From NCBI GenBank assembly GCA_025998675.1, contig AP024673.1:585221-649220 (forward strand): a stretch of 64,000 nucleotides of DNA, written 5' to 3'. The translations under genes and the position numbers were made by a program. The notes beneath the pieces are model-generated. The model worked only from the letters and a program-made list of their open reading frames with translations, made no database searches and was not told the DNA's origin. Below, piece after piece: positions 43,037-52,071 of the stretch (position 1 is its first letter; each line of letters opens with the position of its first letter). Source of the stretch: Fimbriimonadales bacterium (GTDB taxonomy: Bacteria > Armatimonadota > Fimbriimonadia > Fimbriimonadales > GBS-DC).

Positions 43037-45871
43037 TCAGCCGATTTCGTGGACGCCTGCGCCCAGTTCTTTGCCGCCGAGTATTGCCGTGTAGCCGCTC
43101 GGAATGGTTAGCCGCCCGCGAACGTCGCCCGCGTCGGACTGCTCCAGCGCGAATTCCAGCACGCCGTCGGGCAGGGGCAGCCGCCCGTGCGCCCAGCGCA
43201 GGTCGCCCAGAGAGGGGTTGAGTTCGAAGCGTCGCCAGCCCGCCTCCAGCGGCTTCGCGCCCAGCACGGCAATCGGCAGGAAATAAGCGGGCGCGGCGCT
43301 CCATGCGTGGCAGTGGCTGCGCGTGAAAAACTCCGTGCGGTGCGCCTGAAGCGGCGTGGGCACACGCTCGCCCTTGAACTGCTCCCAGCAAGTCACTGCG
43401 CCCATCGCCAGCATGAAGCCCCAGTCCTCGCGGATACGGTTCAGTATCTCGTCGCGACGATTGAGCTGCAGCAGCGTCTCCAGCAGGAAGGCGGTCATGA
43501 ACGGGCTGCCAATGCGCACGAAGCCCTCGGGCGGCGCGGCAAGGTAGCCCTCCAGAATCGCGCGCCGTTCGGGCGTGGGCACATCGCACAGCAGGGCGAC
43601 CACCTGAGTCTGGATGCTGAACACGGGGCTGTGTGCGCCGTCGGGCTTGAGGCAGTCGGTGTAGGCGCGTCGCTCCTCGTTCCAGAGGCGTCCATTGATG
43701 GCGGCGCGCAGGTCGCTCGCCCACTGACGCCATGTTTGCGCCAGCGTCGCCTCGCCCATCAGGTCGGCAAGCTTCGCCGTGTCGTCCCACACGCGCACCA
43801 GCCACATGTTCTGATGGCTCACGACGCCCTCGCCCGGGGTGTCCATCGGCGCCCAGTCGAGCATGTTCCACGCGCGTATCTCCAGCAGCCCCTCGGAGTT
43901 CAGATAGCGCTCATGTAGGGTCTGATTCTGCTGGGCGATGTAGGGGAACACCTCGCGCACGAACGCCTCGTCGCCTGTGAACAGGTAATGCTCGTAGCAG
44001 GCGATTGCCCACAGAAGCGACCACGCGGTGAGGATGTTCTCCCACGCGCTGGGTACCTGGCTCTCCACCAGCGGCGATTGCCTGAGCGATTGCCCCGCCA
44101 GCAGCAGACACCGCCGCGCCAGCGCGTAGTCGCCGAAGCCTGAGTAGGCGAACAGCGCCTCGTTGCGGGCGTCGCCCACCCAGAAGGTCTGCTCGTAGGT
44201 GGGGCAGTCGATGAAAGTGTCCTCGCTGCACAGGCGCACGGTCTCGCGCGCCATCTCGTAAATCTGGTTCAGGAGCGGATCAGAGCAGGCGAACGCGCCG
44301 CGCGCTTCGTAGGGGTAGACGCTATGGAAGCAACTCACCTTGCGCAGGCGGACAGGCTCCGTCGCACCTTCGGGGAAGCGGATGGTGAGCGTCGCGTAGC
44401 GGAAGCCGCGCTTGACCACGCTCAAAAACCGCTGCCAGCCCCGCCGCGTGATGTACCGAAAAGTGTTGTTCAGCCCCCATGTCCACTGCACGCGGTCGCG
44501 TTGCACAGGGTCGATATACTCGAAACCGTTGAAGTCGAGAACGACGCCTGCGGGGGCTTCCAGCTCCAGCTCCACATAGCCGAACACCTCGCGCCCCCAG
44601 TCCAGTCGCAGCTCAACATCGCCCGACTGCGGGGGATAGACGACGGTGGCGTCATCGATGGCGTGGATGCAGGCGTGGGTGTGTTCCACGCGGGGCGTTT
44701 CGGGCTGGGGGCGGGCGTGGTGGTTGGTAAGCGCAAAGATGGGAGCGCGCGCCGTGTGCATGGGGTCGAAGCTGCGCGCTTTCGGATGGTGGCGCAACTC
44801 GGCAACGCTACGCGCCTCGCGCACGCGCTGCAGCTCCACCTCGTCTCCGTCAAACGGTCCCAGCACCACCCACGGGTAGTCGGCGCGCTCCATCAGCGGG
44901 TTCACGAAACGCACGGGCGCATCGTCGGGCGCCTCCACCACGAGGTAGCGAAACCAGTCGTGATACCAGCGCGAGACATCAATCGTCAGCAGGTGCGACC
45001 CCGCTTGGAGACGCAGGGTGTGCATGCCTCCCCCGTGCGGCGCGAGTTCTCCATTCAGGCGCACATCGGCGGGGCGCAGCCCGTGATGCACATCGCCGAT
45101 CCGCAGGGTGCAGGGCAATTCGGCGCGGATTTCGGTCGCCACGACGCCCGACAGCACGCGCGGGTTCGCGCTCAGGTCGTCGGGCGCAAGGTACGGCTTG
45201 AGGTCGAACACCCACGCGCCAAACGGCGGCTTGACCACACGGACGCGCTCGACCACCTTCGGCTGGACTGGCTCCAGCGTCAGGAAGGGGATGGGGCGCG
45301 GGTGCAGCTCGCCCCACGGCGCACAGCCCGCCTCGCCAACCTCCACCGCCTCGTTCCATTCGTAGTCGTCATAGCGGGGCATCGTCCAGTCGCCTATTGC
45401 GCGGCGGGCGTCGTAGAGTTCATCGAAGCCCAGCTGGCACGACATCCGCGCGGTTGCCCGTTCGAAGGCGGGGTGAGGCACATTCAGCCAGCTCGCGTCG
45501 GAGGCGGCGACGATTTTGCCATCGCACTCGACCTGCGCAATCAGCCCGCCGCGCCCGCCGCCGCGCACAAAGTCATTCTGAAATGTGCCTATCCCCAGAT
45601 GATGCACCAGCACGGCGACGGCGTTCAGCCCCTCGTGCGCGTACTGCGTCACATCGTGCAGGTCGTAGTGCCAGTGCCCGTAGAAGCTGCGAATCGGACC
45701 GTGCCCGATGAGGCGTCCGTTGAACCAGAGGGTATAGCGGGTGTCTGCGCTGAGGGCGACCGTGACTTTGCTGAAACCGCGACTGATCTGAAACTCCTTG
45801 CGCACGCACCAGTAGAAGTTGCGCGGGGCAGCCTCGCCCGGCGACCAGATCCAACGCGCTCGCCAGTTCAT
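43037..45871 (-). CDS. GH78-family alpha-L-rhamnosidase-like protein
   Basis: The 944-residue protein begins with a beta-domain (WIWSPGEA, then FRKEFQ-like VRKEFQISR) typical of bacterial rhamnosidases, continues with more beta-sheet modules, and has an alpha/alpha-barrel with DCPTYEQTFWVGDARNEAL, where the Glu fits the catalytic acid position. It should remove terminal L-rhamnose from plant glycosides or polysaccharides. No signal peptide is visible, so substrates would be imported. The ATG at 45871 gives the domain start; the open frame runs 194 codons further upstream, antisense to the divergent dehydrogenase gene. I see no clear ribosome-binding site. Confidence 0.85.
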   Translation of the reverse strand: MNWRARWIWSPGEAAPRNFYWCVRKEFQISRGFSKVTVALSADTRYTLWFNGRLIGHGPIRSFYGHWHYDLHDVTQYAHEGLNAVAVLVHHLGIGTFQNDFVRGGGRGGLIAQVECDGKIVAASDASWLNVPHPAFERATARMSCQLGFDELYDARRAIGDWTMPRYDDYEWNEAVEVGEAGCAPWGELHPRPIPFLTLEPVQPKVVERVRVVKPPFGAWVFDLKPYLAPDDLSANPRVLSGVVATEIRAELPCTLRIGDVHHGLRPADVRLNGELAPHGGGMHTLRLQAGSHLLTIDVSRWYHDWFRYLVVEAPDDAPVRFVNPLMERADYPWVVLGPFDGDEVELQRVREARSVAELRHHPKARSFDPMHTARAPIFALTNHHARPQPETPRVEHTHACIHAIDDATVVYPPQSGDVELRLDWGREVFGYVELELEAPAGVVLDFNGFEYIDPVQRDRVQWTWGLNNTFRYITRRGWQRFLSVVKRGFRYATLTIRFPEGATEPVRLRKVSCFHSVYPYEARGAFACSDPLLNQIYEMARETVRLCSEDTFIDCPTYEQTFWVGDARNEALFAYSGFGDYALARRCLLLAGQSLRQSPLVESQVPSAWENILTAWSLLWAIACYEHYLFTGDEAFVREVFPYIAQQNQTLHERYLNSEGLLEIRAWNMLDWAPMDTPGEGVVSHQNMWLVRVWDDTAKLADLMGEATLAQTWRQWASDLRAAINGRLWNEERRAYTDCLKPDGAHSPVFSIQTQVVALLCDVPTPERRAILEGYLAAPPEGFVRIGSPFMTAFLLETLLQLNRRDEILNRIREDWGFMLAMGAVTCWEQFKGERVPTPLQAHRTEFFTRSHCHAWSAAPAYFLPIAVLGAKPLEAGWRRFELNPSLGDLRWAHGRLPLPDGVLEFALEQSDAGDVRGRLTIPSGYTAILGGKELGAGVHEIG

Positions 45872-45928
45872 GGGTAGGGTTTTCGGCGCGGGCTGCAAGA
45901 TTCCTGCCAGCGCGAGCGGCGAGTCGGG

Positions 45929-45934
45929 TATAGT
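45929..45934 (+). promoter_or_regulatory. -10 box, leaderless start of the 45941 gene
   Basis: GGG-TATAGT ends 7 nt before the GTG at 45941. Confidence 0.55.
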
Positions 45935-45940
45935 TCCCCC

Positions 45941-46966
45941 GTGCGCACACATCCAATTCAGTGGGTACGGTTCGAGAGCGTCGCCAGCCTCAATCCGCTG
46001 TTGGAGGCGAGCCTGCTGGTGGTCGATCCGCAGGCGTGGTTCGCGGCGCGGGGGTGGCTGACAGCGAATCCGCGCAGTCTGGCGCGCGCAGAGAGCCTCG
46101 ACGCCCGCGTGCTGGATAGCCTGGTGCATACGCCCGAAATGCTGGACGGGGTGGAGCGCATCGTGGGGCTGGGAGGCGGCACAGCGATGGACACGGCTAA
46201 GTACCTCGCGTGGCGCACAGGGCTGCCGCTCATCCTGGTTCCCAGCGCGCTCACGGTCGACGCGCCGTTCACCGACTCGGCGGCGGTGCGCCGCGACGGA
46301 CGCATTCACTACACAGGGCATGTCGCGCCTGAGGCAGTTATTATCGACGCAGACCTCATTCGCACCGCGCCCGCACACCTCAATCGCGGGGGCGTGGGCG
46401 ACATTCTGTCGATTCACACCGCGCTGTACGACTGGCGGCTGGCGCACGAACATACAGGCGAACCCTACGACGCCGCAATCGCCCAGCAGAGCGCGGCGCT
46501 GCTGGAACGCCTGCGCGCGGGGAGCGCGGAGCTATACGCCGTGAGCGACGCGGGCGTGCGCCTGCTGACGGAGCTGTTCTGCGAGGAGGTGTATCTGTGC
46601 CTGCAGGCGAGCAGCAGCCGCCCTGAAGAGGGGTCGGAGCATCACCTGCTGTATACGCTGGAGTATCTCACGGGGCGCGCCTACCTGCATGGCGCGGCAG
46701 TGACGCTGTGCGCCCTGCTGATGGCGTATCTACAGGGGAACGCGCCCGACGAGTTGCGCGCCCTTGCTAACGCCTGCGGGGTGGAGTACCGCGCGATTCT
46801 CGACGAGGCAGGCGCGGCGGCGATACGGCGCGCCCTTCTGCACGCGCCCGACTACGCCCGCGAGGAGGGGCTACCCTACACTGTGCTGACCGCCATCGAG
46901 CTGACGCCCGCACGCGCCGACGCCGCGCTGGAGTGGGTCAAACGGAATGCGGTATCATGCGAATGA
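45941..46966 (+). CDS. Glycerol-1-phosphate dehydrogenase/AraM-like iron-dependent dehydrogenase
   Basis: This 341-residue protein is of the iron-dependent alcohol dehydrogenase fold, in the branch that includes archaeal glycerol-1-phosphate dehydrogenase and bacterial AraM. It has the nucleotide-binding GLGGGTAMDTAKY, and the metal ligands can be assigned to Asp in GVGDILS and His residues in EGSEHHLLYTLEY and YLHGAAV. The natural substrate could be dihydroxyacetone phosphate or another keto-phosphate. The start codon is GTG, placed for a leaderless transcript. It is divergent from the GH78 gene, which suggests a shared sugar pathway. Confidence 0.78.
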   Translation: MRTHPIQWVRFESVASLNPLLEASLLVVDPQAWFAARGWLTANPRSLARAESLDARVLDSLVHTPEMLDGVERIVGLGGGTAMDTAKYLAWRTGLPLILVPSALTVDAPFTDSAAVRRDGRIHYTGHVAPEAVIIDADLIRTAPAHLNRGGVGDILSIHTALYDWRLAHEHTGEPYDAAIAQQSAALLERLRAGSAELYAVSDAGVRLLTELFCEEVYLCLQASSSRPEEGSEHHLLYTLEYLTGRAYLHGAAVTLCALLMAYLQGNAPDELRALANACGVEYRAILDEAGAAAIRRALLHAPDYAREEGLPYTVLTAIELTPARADAALEWVKRNAVSCE

Positions 46967-46976
46967 GGGAATGCGA

Positions 46977-47225
46977 ATGAGCATCACTGTAGAAGCGAAA
47001 TACGAAGGACAGCGCATTGTGTTGGAGAACCCGCTGGATCTACCCGATGGTCAGCGTGTGCGCGTGACCATCGAGCCAATAGACTCGCCAACTATCGGGC
47101 AGCAGATTGTGGCGAAGTGGCGCGCAGCGGGGGTGATTGGCGCATGGGCGCATCGAAACCCCTCGCGCGAAAGTACGCGCTGGGCGCGCCAGCTGCGTCG
47201 GCGCGCTGGTCGGCAAACGCGATGA
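46977..47225 (+). CDS. AF2212/DUF104-like antitoxin
   Basis: The 82-residue protein begins with a compact beta-rich domain (VEAKYEGQRIVLENPLDLP then QRVRVTIEP) as in DUF104 antitoxins, followed by a basic C-terminus with many Arg. GAGGGA lies 6 nt before ATG 46977; an ATG 6 nt earlier would overlap that site. The stop codon overlaps the start of the PIN toxin gene in ATGA, a common sign of a toxin-antitoxin operon. A TATCAT -10 box is at 46953-46958. Confidence 0.78.
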   Translation: MSITVEAKYEGQRIVLENPLDLPDGQRVRVTIEPIDSPTIGQQIVAKWRAAGVIGAWAHRNPSRESTRWARQLRRRAGRQTR

Positions 47226-47623
47226 GATATGTGCTGGATACTGATGTGCTCATCGACATTCTGCGGGGTTATGAACCTGCAGTGGACTGGTTTTCCACTC
47301 TCCTGGAGCCACCTGCTGTGGTCTCGCTTTCGCTGATGGAGCTGGTGCAGGGATGTCGCAACAATCAGGAACTGAGCCAGGTGGAACAGCTGGCGAATCC
47401 ACTGGAAATCTGGTATCCAGACGCGGAAGAGATGCGCTCAGCGCTGGTGTTTTTTCAAGCACATTATCTCAAATGTCGGCTCAGTATTATTGACGCGATT
47501 ATTGGAAGTGTCTGCGTCGCGCGTCAGGGGATATTGTGTACTTTCAATGTGCGTCATTACCGATGGATTAACGATTTACTCACACTTCAACCGTACTTCA
47601 GGAACCCCACGACGGCACAGTGA
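47222..47623 (+). CDS. vapC: VapC-type PIN-domain toxin
   Basis: The 133-residue protein has the acidic PIN residues: Asp6 in YVLDTDVLID, Glu in LMELVQGC and Asp in LSIIDAIIG near the end. It should be a magnesium-dependent RNase controlled by the antitoxin encoded just upstream (ATGA overlap). GC content falls slightly in the second half, in line with mobility of such modules. Confidence 0.88.
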   Translation: MRYVLDTDVLIDILRGYEPAVDWFSTLLEPPAVVSLSLMELVQGCRNNQELSQVEQLANPLEIWYPDAEEMRSALVFFQAHYLKCRLSIIDAIIGSVCVARQGILCTFNVRHYRWINDLLTLQPYFRNPTTAQ

Positions 47624-47651
47624 GGAAGCATATTTCGTGTCAAGCAATTTC

Positions 47652-48929
47652 TCACTCCTCGACCGTTTTCTGCAGCAGCGAGGGCGGCAGCAGGTGTCCC
47701 AGTTTCTCGGCTTTGGTGCGCAGGTAGCGCAGGTTGTGCGGGTTCGGGTTGGCTACCAGCGGCACATGCTCAACAATCTCCAGCCCGTAGCCTTCCAGCC
47801 CTGCGATTTTCTTGGGGTTGTTGGTAAGCAGTCGGATTTTGCGCACGCCGAGGTCCACCAGCACTTGCGCGCCGAGTCCGTAGTCGCGCAGGTCGGGCTT
47901 GAAGCCGAGCGCCTGATTCGCCTCAACAGTGTCCAGCCCGTGTTCCTGCAGGTGGTACGCCCGCAGCTTGTTCACGATGCCGATGCCGCGCCCCTCCTGC
48001 AGGATGTAGACCAGCACGCCGCGCCCCTCAGCGGCGATCGCGCGCAGGGCGAGTTCGAGTTGCGAGCCGCAATCACACCGCAGCGAGCCGAGCAAGTCGC
48101 CCGTGATACAGCTGGAGTGCATCCGCACCAGCACGGGCGCGCCATCGTCCACCGTGCCCATCACCAGCGCAAGGTAGGGGTTCGGTTCGACATCCGTTTC
48201 GTAGGCGTACACGGTGAAGTGCCCGTACTTCGTGGGCAGCGAGACGGGCGGCGCGGCGCGGCGAATCAGCTTCTCGTGCTGGCGGCGGTAGGCAATCAGG
48301 TCGGCAATGGTCAGCACCTTCAGCCCGTGCTTGCGGGCGATTTCAATCAGCTGGGGCAGGCGCGCCATCGACCCGTCTTCGTTCAGAATCTCGCAGATAA
48401 CGCCCGCGGGGAACAGCCCCGCCAGCCGCGCGAGGTCAACCGCCGCTTCGGTATGCCCCGCGCGTCGCAGCACGCCGCCAGGCGCCGCGCGTAGCGGGAA
48501 CACATGTCCGGGGCGCACGAAGTCGTCGGGCTTGGCGTCGGGGTCGCAGAACTTGCGGATGGTCAGCGCGCGATCGAACGCCGAGATGCCTGTGCTGATG
48601 CCCTCGCGGGCGTCGATAGCTTCCGCCATCGGCGTGCCGAACTGAGCCGTGTTCGCTTTGGTCATCATCGGGATGCCAAGCTCATCGAGGCGCGCCCCGT
48701 CCGTCGGCAGGCAGAGCAGCCCGCGCCCATGCACCACCATGAAGTTCACCGCTTCGGGGGTGACCTTCTCCGCCGCCATCAGGAAGTCGCCCTCGTTCTC
48801 GCGGTCTTCGTCGTCGACCACGATGAGCATACCCCCGCTGCGGATAATCTCGACGGCTTCCTCTACCGACGCGAACACGGCAGGGTCGCGCTCCTGCGCA
48901 GTGCCTGCGACGCCTGTTTGCGGATTCAT
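47652..48929 (-). CDS. ribBA: Bifunctional 3,4-dihydroxy-2-butanone-4-phosphate synthase/GTP cyclohydrolase II
   Basis: The 425-residue protein has both domains in the usual order. Residues 20-215 are the RibB domain, with DDEDRENEGD near the start. The rest is RibA with the zinc site in SSCITGDLLGSLRCDCGSQ and the TNNPKKIAGLEGYGL end. It starts both branches of riboflavin synthesis. Its ATG lies 9 nt after a TATAAT -10 box, so it probably has no leader and no FMN riboswitch; I see no RFN element in the 85 bp before it. Confidence 0.96.
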   Translation of the reverse strand: MNPQTGVAGTAQERDPAVFASVEEAVEIIRSGGMLIVVDDEDRENEGDFLMAAEKVTPEAVNFMVVHGRGLLCLPTDGARLDELGIPMMTKANTAQFGTPMAEAIDAREGISTGISAFDRALTIRKFCDPDAKPDDFVRPGHVFPLRAAPGGVLRRAGHTEAAVDLARLAGLFPAGVICEILNEDGSMARLPQLIEIARKHGLKVLTIADLIAYRRQHEKLIRRAAPPVSLPTKYGHFTVYAYETDVEPNPYLALVMGTVDDGAPVLVRMHSSCITGDLLGSLRCDCGSQLELALRAIAAEGRGVLVYILQEGRGIGIVNKLRAYHLQEHGLDTVEANQALGFKPDLRDYGLGAQVLVDLGVRKIRLLTNNPKKIAGLEGYGLEIVEHVPLVANPNPHNLRYLRTKAEKLGHLLPPSLLQKTVEE

Positions 48930-48937
48930 CCCAAGAA

Positions 48938-48943
48938 ATTATA
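48938..48943 (-). promoter_or_regulatory. -10 box, near-leaderless start of ribBA
   Basis: GG-TATAAT on the minus strand, last base 9 nt before the ATG. Paired with the divergent promoter at 49001. Confidence 0.6.
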
Positions 48944-49000
48944 CCTCAGAGGGCGGACTCCTACGGCACTCGCAGGGTGGTCTGGCGTTTCCGATTGGGG

Positions 49001-49006
49001 TATAAT
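49001..49006 (+). promoter_or_regulatory. -10 box, near-leaderless start of the pilT operon
   Basis: GGGG-TATAAT, last base 9 nt before the GTG at 49015. Confidence 0.6.
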
Positions 49007-49014
49007 GCGGCATC

Positions 49015-49740
49015 GTGCGGCGGGTACTTGTCTGGCTTGGCTGGCTACTGGTGAGCGTCGGTCTGGCGCAGGGCGGCGCATCGCCCGACCTGTCGCGTCC
49101 CCCCGATGTGGTGGTGGTGATTCAGGCGCTGCCCGACGGTTCGCACCCGATTTCGTGGACTTTCCGCACGCGCCTGCCTCACAACACGGTGCAAGAGCGC
49201 ATTCAGCGGTTTACGCAGTGGAGCGAGCGTCCCGTGGCAGGGGTGGAGATTGGCGACGATACGCTTGCGGCGAATCCCAAGCCCAACGAGCGGTTCACTG
49301 TCGCCAGTTTCGCCGCCAGCGGTCTGGTGAATCTCAAGGAGGGCACAGTGAACCTCACGCCGCTGGCGCGTACCTTCGCCGATTTGCCCGTGGTGCATGT
49401 CTATGTGCTGCTGCCGAACAAGACCGAGTACGCGGGCTACTTCCAGTACGGCACGCCGCACCTGCAGATGTGGACGGACGCGCAGCCGACCGTGTGGCGC
49501 ACCGTGCTGAACATCTACACGCCCGATCCTACGGTGCTTGAGATCCCGCTCAAGCGTCCCAAACCGCAACCGCAAGCGGCAACTCCGTCGGCGCCCGCCG
49601 CGCGCCCGCCGCTGGGTGGACTGATACTCCTGATACTGCTGATTGCGCTGCTGGTGGGGGCAGGAATCTTCTGGGCGACCTCGAAACTTCTCAAGCGACA
49701 AACGGGCGCATCTCCCGTCCAACCAGAAACAGAACTGTAG
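49015..49740 (+). CDS. Exported, C-terminally anchored protein of unknown function
   Basis: The 241-residue protein has a signal peptide (residues 1-20), a soluble domain of about 150 residues, a Pro/Ala-rich linker (KPQPQAATPSAPAARP) and a C-terminal membrane segment followed by a short basic tail. I do not recognise the domain. It lies 14 nt upstream of pilT, whose AGGAGG site starts right after this gene, so it may be a pilus or envelope accessory protein. Confidence 0.6.
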   Translation: MRRVLVWLGWLLVSVGLAQGGASPDLSRPPDVVVVIQALPDGSHPISWTFRTRLPHNTVQERIQRFTQWSERPVAGVEIGDDTLAANPKPNERFTVASFAASGLVNLKEGTVNLTPLARTFADLPVVHVYVLLPNKTEYAGYFQYGTPHLQMWTDAQPTVWRTVLNIYTPDPTVLEIPLKRPKPQPQAATPSAPAARPPLGGLILLILLIALLVGAGIFWATSKLLKRQTGASPVQPETEL

Positions 49741-49754
49741 CAGGAGGCGTTTTT

Positions 49755-50843
49755 ATGCTGGATTACACCTTAGACGATCTGATTAAGACCGCGTATGAAC
49801 TGCGCGCATCGGATATTTTCATCAAAGCGGGCGCGCGCCCTGTGATGCGCCTGCACGGGAAAATCACCCCTTTTGAGCAAGCCCTTGAACCGCTCAAGCC
49901 GAGTCAGTCGCGCGACCTGTGCTTCTCGCACATGAGCCACGAACAGGTCGCCAAGTTCGAACACCGTCTGGCGATCGACCTTGCGTTCACGGTGGAGGGC
50001 GTGTGCCGAATCCGCGCCAATGTCTATATGCAGCGACAGACGGTGGCGGGCGTGTTTCGCTTGATTCCGCTGCAGCACTGGAAGCTGGAGGAACTCTGGC
50101 CCGAGGAGCCTGAAATTCCGCGCGTGCTGGCAGGTCTCACGCAGTACCGACAGGGACTGGTGCTGGTAACGGGACCGACAGGTTCGGGCAAGTCCACCAC
50201 ACTGGCGGCGATGATTGACCTCATCAATGAGACGCGTCGTGGGCACATCGTGACCATCGAAGACCCCATCGAGTTCGTGCATAACGATAAGCTCTCCATC
50301 GTGAGCCAGCGCGAGGTTGGAATCGATACGGAGTCGTTTATCGACGCAATGCGCTCGGTCGTGCGCGAAAGCCCCGATATTATCCTCATCGGCGAGATGC
50401 GCGATGTGGAGACGATGCATGCCTGCATGCAAGCCGCCGAGACAGGGCACCTCGTGTTCTCCACCGTTCACACGCCCAGCGCGTATGAGACGATGGACCG
50501 TATCGTGAACATGTTCCCGCCTGATGAGAAGAAGCACATTCTACAGCGTCTGGCGAATACGCTGCGCGGGATTGTGGCGCAGAAGCTGGTGCCGCGCGCG
50601 GGCGGACAGGGGCGCATCGCGGCGGTGGAGATTATGATCAACACGCCCACCGTCGAGAAGATGATCGAAGACGGGCACATCGGCGAGATTTATCACGCGA
50701 TTCGCGAAGGCGAACACTGGGGCATGCGCACGATGAACCAGTGTCTGTACCGCTATGTGCAGAAGCAGCTCATTACGCCCGAAGATGCGATGAACTACGC
50801 GGGCATCCACTCCGAGCTGCGTCAGATGCTGCGACGCATGTAA
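49755..50843 (+). CDS. pilT: Type IV pilus twitching ATPase PilT family
   Basis: The 362-residue protein has Walker A GPTGSGKST at 140-148, an aspartate box (VTIEDPIEF), Walker B IILIGEMRD and the histidine box (HLVFSTVHT). It powers pilus retraction. The C-terminal AIRNLIRE motif of classical PilT is not seen, so it could instead be PilU-like. It starts with AGGAGG 6-8 nt before the ATG, and is followed by ruvC after 43 nt. The pilin-like gene at 52965 is a possible partner. Confidence 0.92.
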   Translation: MLDYTLDDLIKTAYELRASDIFIKAGARPVMRLHGKITPFEQALEPLKPSQSRDLCFSHMSHEQVAKFEHRLAIDLAFTVEGVCRIRANVYMQRQTVAGVFRLIPLQHWKLEELWPEEPEIPRVLAGLTQYRQGLVLVTGPTGSGKSTTLAAMIDLINETRRGHIVTIEDPIEFVHNDKLSIVSQREVGIDTESFIDAMRSVVRESPDIILIGEMRDVETMHACMQAAETGHLVFSTVHTPSAYETMDRIVNMFPPDEKKHILQRLANTLRGIVAQKLVPRAGGQGRIAAVEIMINTPTVEKMIEDGHIGEIYHAIREGEHWGMRTMNQCLYRYVQKQLITPEDAMNYAGIHSELRQMLRRM

Positions 50844-50886
50844 TCTGCTGGCGCGGCGGCGAGGCGTCGTCGCGCCCCCTCTGCAT

Positions 50887-51384
50887 ATGATTATTCTGGG
50901 CGTCGATCCGGGAACGGCGACGATGGGCTATGGCGTGCTGGAAAAGACGGGCAACCGCTACCGCGCCCTTGCCTGTGGCGTGCTGGAGACGCCCAAAACC
51001 GACCCCGCGCACGAACGGCTGCTGCAGCTCTATCGCGGCTTGCACGCCCTGTGCGAGACCTACCAGCCCGATGCGCTGGCGACCGAGCAGCTGTTGTTCC
51101 AGACGAATCGGCGCACGGCGATTGCTGTTGCGCGCGCGGCGGGGATTGCGCTGTTGGTCGCGGCGGAGCAGGGCATCGAGTGGCGTGAATACACCCCCCT
51201 GCAGGTCAAGCAGGCGGTGACGGGCTATGGCGGCGCGGACAAGAAGCAGGTGCAGACGATGGTGCAGCGCCTGCTGGGGCTGGAAACCGTCCCGAAGCCC
51301 GACGACGCCGCCGACGCGCTGGCAATCGCCATCTGCCACGCGCACCACGCCGCCATGAACCAGCTGGTTCGGGGGACGCAATGA
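50887..51384 (+). CDS. ruvC: Holliday junction resolvase RuvC
   Basis: The 165-residue protein has catalytic Asp7 in LGVDPGT, Glu67 in ATEQLLF and the C-terminal acidic pair in KPDDAADALAIA. It cuts four-way junctions with RuvAB, which are not in this window. The last 4 nt (ATGA) overlap the next small gene. Confidence 0.97.
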   Translation: MIILGVDPGTATMGYGVLEKTGNRYRALACGVLETPKTDPAHERLLQLYRGLHALCETYQPDALATEQLLFQTNRRTAIAVARAAGIALLVAAEQGIEWREYTPLQVKQAVTGYGGADKKQVQTMVQRLLGLETVPKPDDAADALAIAICHAHHAAMNQLVRGTQ

Positions 51385-51578
51385 ATGTGCCCTTTGTGCT
51401 GGTGTGCCTCGCGATTATCGCCCTGCTGAGCTACTGGGCGTATCGGCGCGTGCAGGCAATCAACGCTCGTATCGCCGAGCTGGACGAGGCGCGCGCGAAC
51501 AATCCGCTCGACCCGTTTTCCGCGCTGATGGAACTCTATCGCCTGCAAGAGGAACACAAGCGTGGCAAACGGGAGTAG
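51381..51578 (+). CDS. Small single-pass membrane protein
   Basis: The 65-residue protein has one hydrophobic segment (residues 3-20) followed by an amphipathic, charged helix ending in KRGKRE. The size and layout recall FtsL/YajC-like or LapA-like helper proteins, but nothing more can be said. It overlaps ruvC by 4 nt and the following gene by 17 nt, so it is part of the same operon. Confidence 0.6.
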   Translation: MNVPFVLVCLAIIALLSYWAYRRVQAINARIAELDEARANNPLDPFSALMELYRLQEEHKRGKRE

Positions 51579-52071
51579 AGCGCGTCTGTACCGCGCCGCA
51601 GGTTTCGTGGTCGGGTTGCTGGCGCGTGCCGTGGGCGGGGGCGCGCTGTTCTGGCTGATATTTCCGCTCTGGCTGAGTGTGTTCTGGGGTGTGCAGGGCT
51701 ACCCGCCGAGCCTGAGCGATCTGGGGCGCTGGTACGCGCTGGGGGCGTTCAACGCCGCGCCGATTGTGGCGACGGCGCTGGTCGGTCTGCCCGCGACGCT
51801 GGCGCTGGGGCTGCTACGGGCGCGCGGCAGATGGCTGCCCCTGCTGGGCGGCGCGTTGTATTTGCTGGCGACGCCGCCTCTCGCCTACGCGCTGCTGCTG
51901 CTGTATGCGGAGATGTGGCGCTATCGCGCGTGGGACGCGGCGGCGCCAACGCTGATGCGGGCGTATGGGCTTGTGGGCGGGGCGGCGTTTGTCGTCGGCT
52001 GGGCAGTCGGTTGGAGCGTGCGCCCCAGCAGGCGCAGTGCGCCCGCTGGGGCTACTGCACGGAGGAGCTAA
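51562..52071 (+). CDS. Small polytopic membrane protein
   Basis: The 169-residue protein has about four hydrophobic segments and no recognised motif. It begins with GTG inside the previous gene with GAGGA upstream, and ends in an overlapping stop (CTAA) with the convergent rhodopsin gene. The initial RLYRAAGFV and final basic tail give an in/out orientation signal only. Function unknown. Confidence 0.55.
   Translation: MANGSRARLYRAAGFVVGLLARAVGGGALFWLIFPLWLSVFWGVQGYPPSLSDLGRWYALGAFNAAPIVATALVGLPATLALGLLRARGRWLPLLGGALYLLATPPLAYALLLLYAEMWRYRAWDAAAPTLMRAYGLVGGAAFVVGWAVGWSVRPSRRSAPAGATARRS

Noticed and set aside
48930-49014. FMN riboswitch before ribBA
   Set aside because: The start is 9 nt from the -10 box and the 85 bp region shows no RFN-like conserved blocks.
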